Part shown: positions 59,850 to 64,000 of the stretch, piece by piece
Layout of the letters: each line of letters starts with the position of its first letter
Position numbering within the stretch: the first letter of the stretch is position 1
From: an uncultured Bacteroidales bacterium
GTDB taxonomy: Bacteria; Bacteroidota; Bacteroidia; Bacteroidales; UBA932
Assembly: GCA_944323345.1 (NCBI GenBank)
Contig: CALUSC010000005.1
Span: 23,388-87,387, forward strand
Length of the DNA stretch: 64,000 nucleotides
Direction of reading: 5' to 3'
Program-made: the position numbers and the translations under genes
Notes under the pieces: model-generated
Told to the model about the DNA's origin: nothing
The model's database searches: none
What the model saw: the letters and a program-made list of their open reading frames with translations, nothing else

Positions 59850-60461
59850 TTAGTTTTGTTCGTTGTTAATCTGATTCAGGACTGATTCTATATATCCGAG
59901 TATTTCGTCCCTGCCCATTCCGGTCACTGATGAACTTACGAATACAGGAGGGAGCTCTTCCCAATACTGGAGTATCTGATTCTTGTCTTTTTCTATCTGT
60001 TCGTTCCGGACATTGGTGCCGGACTTGTCGCCTTTTGTGAATATTATCGAGAACGGAATACGGTTCTCTCCCAGCTCCATAAGGAAATCCATGTCGATCT
60101 TGCCGATGTCGTGCCGGGAGTCTATGAGCACGAAAAGCGTTGCCAGATCCGGAGAGAGATTTATATAATTCCTTATGATCTTTGCCAGCTTCTGGCGTCC
60201 TGTCTTGGACATCTTCGCATAGCCGTATCCCGGAAGATCCACGAGATACCAGGATCTGTTTATCAGGAAGTGATTCACAACCTGTGTCTTGCCTGGCGTG
60301 GACGAAGTCATGGCGAGCTTCCTGTTACCGCAGAGCATATTTATCAGGGAAGATTTTCCTACGTTTGATCTCCCGATAAAGGCAAATTCCGGAAAAGCCT
60401 GTTTGGGTTTCTCCGAAATCCGGGTACTGCTTCCGGCAAATAAAGCTTCCGTTATCTTCAT
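59850..60461 (-). CDS. engB: Ribosome biogenesis GTPase EngB (YihA/YsxC)
   Basis: GTPase needed for 50S assembly. The ATG at 60461 (MKITEALFAGSSTRISEKPK) gives 203 residues; the 24 upstream codons lie across the promoter. G1 GRSNVGKSS is near 31, G3 DLPGYGYAK near 74 and G4 TKGDK near 144, with the G2 Thr in the TPGKTQ segment near 57. It is the first gene of the engB-prs-Cys-rich-der run. The promoter is at 60491-60523. Confidence 0.95.
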   Translation of the reverse strand: MKITEALFAGSSTRISEKPKQAFPEFAFIGRSNVGKSSLINMLCGNRKLAMTSSTPGKTQVVNHFLINRSWYLVDLPGYGYAKMSKTGRQKLAKIIRNYINLSPDLATLFVLIDSRHDIGKIDMDFLMELGENRIPFSIIFTKGDKSGTNVRNEQIEKDKNQILQYWEELPPVFVSSSVTGMGRDEILGYIESVLNQINNEQN

Positions 60462-60490
60462 AGAGGTCGCGAATCTTAAATAAACGGGCG

Positions 60491-60523
60491 CAAAGATAGC
60501 ATTTATCTGCGTAATATAACAAA
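60491..60523 (-). promoter_or_regulatory. Promoter of the engB-prs-der run
   Basis: CAAAGATA at 60491-60498 is TATCTTTG on the minus strand, with CAAA at 60520-60523 as -33 TTTG at a 21-base spacing. Confidence 0.68.
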
Positions 60524-60643
60524 AATTTGTCACTTCGGTAAATGAAAAAAGAAAAATTTTTATAAAAAATGTAAAATTCTAAATCAAAAGTTATAAAAAG
60601 TAAAAAATCAATACATGGATGAACGATGAAAGGTAAAATTTGT

Positions 60644-60651
60644 TATTTTTG
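60644..60651 (+). promoter_or_regulatory. -7 promoter element of xseAB-glgB
   Basis: TATTTTTG matches TAnnTTTG and lies 42 bp upstream of the xseA ATG. The A/T-rich stretch 60525-60640 before it holds no gene and no further motif I can support. Confidence 0.5.
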
Positions 60652-60693
60652 TAAGGATGTAAACGTGTGTCCGGAAACTAAATTCGCATCATA

Positions 60694-61836
60694 ATGGGAG
60701 AGAAATACATCGATCTGTACGAACTTCAGACCATGCTTAAGAAGGGGATTGAAAACATCTTCCCCGGAAAACTGTGGGTGAAGGCCGAGATCAGTGCATT
60801 GAAGGCCAGGCCGGCCGGACATTGTTATATGGAACTTTCCCAAAGTTCGGATGAAGGTCTCGTCGCCAAGGTACAGGCCGTGATATGGAGCTCGAAATTC
60901 AGGTTTTTGGCTCCATTTTTCAAGTCTGTCACCGGCTCGGACCTGGCCGAGGGCATGAATGTGCTGGTCTGCGTGTCCGTGAATTTCAGCCAGCTTTACG
61001 GACTTTCCTTAGTGATCGATGACATAGATCCGTCCTTTACGGTCGGCGAGAAAGAGCTGCTCAGGCGCATGACCATTGAGCGGCTGGAGAAGGAAGGGCT
61101 GACTGACAGGCAGAAAGAACTTGCGCTTCCGGTGCTTCCATACAGTCTGGCAGTCATATCGGCTCCCGATGCTGCCGGTTACCGTGATTTTACGAAACAT
61201 TTGTGCGGAAACGGATACGGTTTCGTGTTCCGTACGGAACTTTTCCCTGCCGTCATGCAGGGAAGTGCGGCGCCGGCATCCATAGCGGAAGCGCTGGAAC
61301 GCATCGCAGGGTCCGGGTGCGGCTACGATCTGGTGCTGATAATGAGGGGCGGAGGTGCAAAGCTGGACCTGGCATGCTATGATGATTACGGGCTTGCAGC
61401 GGCGATAGCCATGTGTCCGGTACCTGTCTTCACGGCAGTCGGCCATGATCAGGATTATCATGTCTGCGATATGGTCGCATACCATCATCTCAAGACGCCT
61501 ACGGCCCTGGCGGACGAACTTATAGGATATTATGCGGATGAAGATGCGAGGCTGCTTTCATTCGGCTCCAGGCTGAAGCTGGCATTCCTGAACAAGATAA
61601 ATGCGATGGAAAGCAGGATACAGCTTCTGGAGACCAGAATCAGGACGGCAGATCCGAGAAACATATTGCAGAGAGGATATGTGCTTGCGCTCGACTCTGC
61701 CGGAGTGCCGTTCAAGAGGGCTGCAGGCAGGAGTCCCGGAGAGCGTGTTTCGCTGATGCTGGCAGACGGCAGGATAGACTGTACGGTCGACAGGGTCGTG
61801 CCTGGAGACGGCAGGATGGCTGCGGACGGGCAGTGA
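60694..61836 (+). CDS. xseA: Exodeoxyribonuclease VII large subunit
   Basis: Catalytic subunit of the single-strand nuclease ExoVII. The 380 residues are shorter than the E. coli enzyme (456) because the coiled-coil part is short. An N-terminal OB-fold (LWVKAEISALKARPAGHCYMEL near 27-48) leads to the nuclease core: ISAPDAAGYRDF near 153, VLIMRGGGAKLDLACYDD near 216 and VFTAVGHDQDYHVCDMVAYHHLKTPTALAD near 245-275. The final ILQRGYVL is the family end motif. xseB follows in the next frame, then glgB. Confidence 0.95.
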   Translation: MGEKYIDLYELQTMLKKGIENIFPGKLWVKAEISALKARPAGHCYMELSQSSDEGLVAKVQAVIWSSKFRFLAPFFKSVTGSDLAEGMNVLVCVSVNFSQLYGLSLVIDDIDPSFTVGEKELLRRMTIERLEKEGLTDRQKELALPVLPYSLAVISAPDAAGYRDFTKHLCGNGYGFVFRTELFPAVMQGSAAPASIAEALERIAGSGCGYDLVLIMRGGGAKLDLACYDDYGLAAAIAMCPVPVFTAVGHDQDYHVCDMVAYHHLKTPTALADELIGYYADEDARLLSFGSRLKLAFLNKINAMESRIQLLETRIRTADPRNILQRGYVLALDSAGVPFKRAAGRSPGERVSLMLADGRIDCTVDRVVPGDGRMAADGQ

Positions 61837-61874
61837 AGTTTTTATTGACCGTAAGGTCGCGGAATTGTTTGAAA

Positions 61875-62099
61875 ATGGCAGGAAAACGTAAAAAAGACAT
61901 TGCCGGGGCAGCCGGCGGGGCTTTCGATTATTCGGAAGCGGTGACACGACTGGAAAAGATTGCCGCGCAGGTAGAGGACCCTGCGACAGGCATAGACGAT
62001 ATAGACAGGTACATAAAGGAAGCGGACAGCCTCATAACGGGGTGCAGGAAGTATCTGCGGACGGCCAGGGAGAAGGCCGGATCGATAGAAACATATTGA
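61875..62099 (+). CDS. xseB: Exodeoxyribonuclease VII small subunit
   Basis: A 74-residue helical partner of XseA. The ATG at 61875 (MAGKRKKDIAGAAGGAFDYSE) is chosen; a GTG at 61833 that overlaps the xseA stop is also in frame but gives residues unlike the family. The core FDYSEAVTRLEKIAAQVEDPATGIDDIDRYIKEADSLITGCRKYLR is the canonical XseB helix pair. Confidence 0.92.
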   Translation: MAGKRKKDIAGAAGGAFDYSEAVTRLEKIAAQVEDPATGIDDIDRYIKEADSLITGCRKYLRTAREKAGSIETY

Positions 62100-62147
62100 T
62101 GACACTATAATAATAACTTGTCGCACCGACATAAAAACTGCAGACAG

Positions 62148-64000
62148 ATGAAGAAAAACGAAACAAAACCTGGAAAGAAGCCGATGATTTACGAGACGGA
62201 TCCGTGGCTTGCGCCGTATAAAGATGCCATAGATGCGCGTCACCGGCGGATACTCGATGCCTGGGCGGATATCGCAGTGGACGGCTCGCTGTCGAGAGGG
62301 CTGAACAACCATCTGTATTACGGCATGCACCGTACTGCTGAGGGAGACTGGGTATTCAGAGAGTGGGCGCCGAATGCTACAAAAGTATATCTCATAGGGG
62401 AATTCAATAACTGGAAAAGGACCGAGGCGTATGCCCTCAAGCCGGTGGGCGGAGGAAACTGGGAGATTACGGTCAGTTCCATGTTCATTTCGGACAAGAC
62501 CCTGTACAAACTCTATATAGAGTGGCCGGGAGGCGGAGGCGAAAGACTGCCTGCATATACGGTCAGGGCGGTCCAGGATCCTGAGACCAAACTGTTCGTG
62601 GCCCAGGTATGGGAGCCTGACAGGCCTTACAGGTGGAAACACAAGGGACCTGGGAAACGCGAGCATCCGTTCATATACGAGTGCCATATCGGCATGAGTT
62701 CCGAAGAAGAGAAGGTCTCTACATTTACCGAGTTCAGGGAGAACGTACTGCCCAGGATCATAAAGGACGGGTACGATACCATCCAGATAATGGCCCTGCA
62801 GGAGCATCCTTATTACGGTTCTTTCGGCTATCAGGTTTCGAATTTCTATGCCTTGAGCTCGCGTTTCGGTACTCCTGAGGAGTTCAAGGCTCTGGTGGAC
62901 GAAGCGCATGGGGCAGGAATTGCCGTGGTGATGGACATAGTGCATTCTCACTCGGTGGACAATGAACTGGAGGGGCTCGGCGACTTCGACGGCAAGGACG
63001 GAGACATGTACTTTTATTCCGGTCCGAGAGGCCGTCATCCGGCGTGGGGCTCGAGATGTTTCGACTACGGCAGGCATGAAACCCAGCATTTCCTGCTGTC
63101 GAACTGCAAGTACTGGATGGAAGAATACCATATCGACGGCTTCCGTTTCGACGGAGTCACCAGCATGATTTACTGGGATCACGGACTCGGAAAGGATTTC
63201 GTCGGATATGACAATTATTTCAATGACGGAGTGGATGAATCGGCCGTGACATATCTGGCTCTGGCCAACATGCTGGTAAAGGAACTCAATCCCGATGCCT
63301 TCACCATAGCCGAGGATGTCAGCGGCATGGCAGGTCTGGCGGCTCCGTTCGAGGCCGGGGGAGTGGGATTCGATTTCCGCATGAGCATGGGAGTGGCTGA
63401 CCACTGGATCAAATGGATAAAGGAACTGTCCGATGACCAGTGGAGCATGGGTGAAATATGGTGGCAGCTTACGAACAAGCGTGCCGACGAGAAGACCATC
63501 AGCTATGCCGAATGCCACGATCAGGCGATGGTGGGGGACAAGACCATTATTTTCCGCCTGATGGACAAGGAAATGTATTTTTCGATGAATACTGAGTCGA
63601 AGTCCGATATCATAGACAGGGGCATAGCCCTGCACAAGATGATCAGGCTCGTGACCATGGCTACCGCAGGGGACGGCTACCTGAATTTCATGGGCAATGA
63701 ATTCGGCCATCCGGAATGGATCGACTTCCCGCGCGAGGGTAACGGCTGGTCGTACAAATACGCCCGCCGCCAATGGTCTCTTGCCGAGCCGGACTATCTC
63801 CGTTACAAGTATCTTCTGAATTTCGACAATGCGATGATAAATCTCGGAAAGTCAGAAGGTATCCTTGCCGAGCGGCCCGAACTGCTGGTACAGGATGAAG
63901 AGAAAAAAATATTAGTATTCAAAAGAATAAATTGTATCTTTGCGTTCAATTTCAATCCTTGCCTATCCTTTTCAGACTATGGGTTTTCAGCCCCGTCAGG
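62148..64000 (+). CDS. glgB: 1,4-alpha-glucan branching enzyme (3' end outside window)
   Basis: Forms alpha-1,6 branches in glycogen. The ATG at 62148 (MKKNETKPGKKPMIYETDP) opens a frame that runs to the window edge (617 codons). An N-terminal carbohydrate-binding module (FREWAPNATKVYLIGEFNNWKR near 65-86) precedes the GH13 barrel: DIVHSHSVDN near 265, the catalytic Asp in DGFRFDGVTSM near 330 and the catalytic Glu in IAEDVSGM near 387. The transition-state His-Asp is in ECHDQAM near 453. The sequence is of the eukaryotic/Bacteroidota GH13_8 type. No dedicated promoter was identified. Confidence 0.94.
   Translation, partial: MKKNETKPGKKPMIYETDPWLAPYKDAIDARHRRILDAWADIAVDGSLSRGLNNHLYYGMHRTAEGDWVFREWAPNATKVYLIGEFNNWKRTEAYALKPVGGGNWEITVSSMFISDKTLYKLYIEWPGGGGERLPAYTVRAVQDPETKLFVAQVWEPDRPYRWKHKGPGKREHPFIYECHIGMSSEEEKVSTFTEFRENVLPRIIKDGYDTIQIMALQEHPYYGSFGYQVSNFYALSSRFGTPEEFKALVDEAHGAGIAVVMDIVHSHSVDNELEGLGDFDGKDGDMYFYSGPRGRHPAWGSRCFDYGRHETQHFLLSNCKYWMEEYHIDGFRFDGVTSMIYWDHGLGKDFVGYDNYFNDGVDESAVTYLALANMLVKELNPDAFTIAEDVSGMAGLAAPFEAGGVGFDFRMSMGVADHWIKWIKELSDDQWSMGEIWWQLTNKRADEKTISYAECHDQAMVGDKTIIFRLMDKEMYFSMNTESKSDIIDRGIALHKMIRLVTMATAGDGYLNFMGNEFGHPEWIDFPREGNGWSYKYARRQWSLAEPDYLRYKYLLNFDNAMINLGKSEGILAERPELLVQDEEKKILVFKRINCIFAFNFNPCLSFSDYGFSAPS

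Noticed and set aside
61842-63773. A 643-codon open frame on the minus strand opposite glgB
   Set aside because: Codon pattern shadow of glgB; the plus-strand frame has unmistakable GH13 motifs and the minus translation has no recognisable domain.
63935-63942. TATCTTTG, a perfect -7 promoter element inside glgB
   Set aside because: It lies in a coding stretch that continues as GlgB and has no good -33 or following start; likely chance.

Overview
The window is a chromosomal stretch of a member of the Bacteroidota, most likely the order Bacteroidales. The evidence is: promoters of the Bacteroidetes type (TTTG, 19-21 bases, TAnnTTTG) in front of many genes; almost no Shine-Dalgarno sequences; lineage-typical families (DUF4783, DUF3127, a BtuG-like surface lipoprotein next to BtuB, a FucP-like MFS pair around a ROK kinase, a Lys-type SerA); and an anaerobe-like rubredoxin/superoxide dismutase pair. 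No rRNA, tRNA, prophage, insertion sequence or CRISPR array was seen. Most genes are housekeeping genes in short operons on both strands.

Layout. 1-7.6 kb: uvrA (cut by the left edge) with a metallo-beta-lactamase-fold hydrolase, a deoxynucleoside kinase, an acyl-CoA ligase and a UPF0210/UPF0237 (ACT) pair. 7.7-8.8 kb: tatAC. 8.9-15.4 kb: a cobalamin uptake locus, btuFCD on the minus strand diverging from a cobalamin riboswitch, btuB and a btuG-like gene on the plus strand. 15.5-18.7 kb: rubredoxin and sodB, diverging from a second TonB-dependent receptor. 18.7-22.7 kb: a candidate small RNA, then sugar MFS, ROK kinase, sugar MFS. 22.8-28.3 kb (minus): DUF1015, serA, serC, pyrI, pyrB, yigZ. 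28.3-36.0 kb: a pRiA4b-Orf3-like protein and miaA; DUF3127 and an FKBP lipoprotein; recQ; a PHP phosphatase and fhs. 36.1-43.4 kb (plus): DUF308 protein, dnaG, metG, murB, murA. 43.4-51.3 kb: O-methyltransferase, M16 peptidase, an unknown exported protein, dnaX, lptB, efp, ispH, cmk. 51.4-56.6 kb: an NtrC-like regulator and a very large NtrY-like kinase placed tail to tail, then rlmH. 56.7-64 kb: DUF4783, der, a small Cys-rich membrane protein, prs, engB, xseA, xseB and glgB (cut by the right edge).

The most unusual material is non-coding. Two stem-loop elements, 17 kb apart, sit just downstream of a gene on the same strand. They share a core (TGTTG, a 5-6 bp stem capped by a GNCA tetraloop, then TGTAATTCT) but are enclosed by perfect 22-bp outer arms of unrelated sequence. 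Both loci also carry partial tandem copies. A consensus promoter and a terminator about 90 bp apart (18.76-18.88 kb) frame a candidate small RNA. A near-perfect sigma-54 promoter (57.16 kb) faces a terminator about 50 bp downstream, in a window that also holds an NtrC/NtrY-type pair whose regulator has no DNA-binding domain. All coordinates and motifs were read by eye. No database search or alignment was run.
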